This document shows positions 5,167 through 5,211 of a DNA stretch of 5,211 bases, piece after piece (position 1 is the first letter of the stretch; every line of letters starts with the position of its first letter). Below the pieces are notes generated by a model that had not been told where the DNA came from, ran no database searches, and saw only the letters and a list, made by a program, of their open reading frames with translations. The stretch spans positions 6,681-11,891 of the forward strand of contig DBDB01000073.1 in assembly GCA_002293345.1 (NCBI GenBank), in the 5' to 3' direction. The position numbers and the translations under genes are program-made. Source of the stretch: Alistipes sp. UBA943. Its GTDB lineage: Bacteria > Bacteroidota > Bacteroidia > Bacteroidales > Rikenellaceae.

Positions 5167-5174
5167 CAAAGATA
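5167..5174 (-). promoter_or_regulatory. dnaB promoter, -7 box TATCTTTG
   Basis: On the - strand TATCTTTG ends 7 nt before the dnaB ATG, and TATCTTTGCGAT (5174-5163) is identical to the dapF promoter core. The predicted 5' UTR is a few bases at most. A TTG (5191-5189) lies 14 nt upstream of the box, closer than the usual -33 spacing, so the -33 element is doubtful. The preceding AAGAAAAAGTTAT is the same as that before the rarA -7 box. Confidence 0.62.
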
Positions 5175-5211
5175 ACTTTTTCTTGACTCAACTGTCGCTT
5201 TTTTGAAAAAA
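5173..5211 (-). repeat. Dispersed hairpin repeat, degenerate partial copy D, upstream of dnaB
   Basis: Read on the - strand, TTTTTTCAAAAAAGCGA (5211-5195) corresponds to the right side of hairpin 2 in copy A. The segment then shortens to CAGTTGAGTC and ends AAGAAAAAGTTA, the same tail end as copy A. About a dozen bases of the GGTCTTAGAAAGG region are missing or changed. The left arm of the hairpin would lie beyond the window edge. Because A/T tracts can match by chance, this copy is less certain than A, B and C. Confidence 0.5.

Overview
The window looks like a stretch of chromosome from a member of the Bacteroidota. It carries three promoters of the Bacteroidota type (a TAnnTTTG -7 box a few bases before the ATG), no well-placed Shine-Dalgarno sequences, and core proteins of the forms usual in that phylum. 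The fairly GC-rich genes separated by A/T-tract intergenic repeats suggest Rikenellaceae/Alistipes, but that placement is a guess. I see no transposase, integrase, phage gene, CRISPR array, tRNA or rRNA.

Layout. Bases 1-283 are non-coding and hold a pair of hairpins (21-76), an unassigned A/T-rich stretch, and copy A of a dispersed repeat (182-273) that runs into the promoter of the first gene. Three genes follow on the + strand. rarA (284-1552) encodes a replication-fork AAA+ ATPase. dapF (1597-2331) encodes diaminopimelate epimerase and has its own promoter. An alpha/beta hydrolase gene (2325-3119) overlaps the end of dapF by 7 nt. The replicative helicase gene dnaB (3618-5159) lies on the - strand and converges on the hydrolase gene. 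The 498-nt gap between them (3120-3617) has no credible gene but is dense in structure: repeat copy B, a REPIN-like inverted pair of head-plus-hairpin units, an A/T hairpin, five consecutive stem-loops including a G-quadruplex motif, and repeat copy C, which contains the dnaB stop codon. A degenerate copy D lies in the dnaB promoter region and runs off the right edge.

Gene relationships. RarA and DnaB both act at the replication fork, with DnaB unwinding DNA and RarA handling stalled forks. They are not in one operon, so their closeness may be accidental. DapF makes meso-diaminopimelate for peptidoglycan and lysine. The hydrolase is translationally linked to it, but its substrate cannot be read from the sequence.

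The most interesting content is the repeat family. In all four copies the A-rich tail (a T-rich tract on the other strand) faces a gene boundary and the hairpin part faces away. The hairpin stem shows a two-base-pair compensatory change between copies. At two gene starts the tail merges with the -7 box, and at one gene end it supplies the stop codon. A second point is the C-terminus of DnaB, a Gly/Ser-rich tail ending DDDKAPF that resembles the partner-binding tip of single-stranded DNA-binding protein (SSB).
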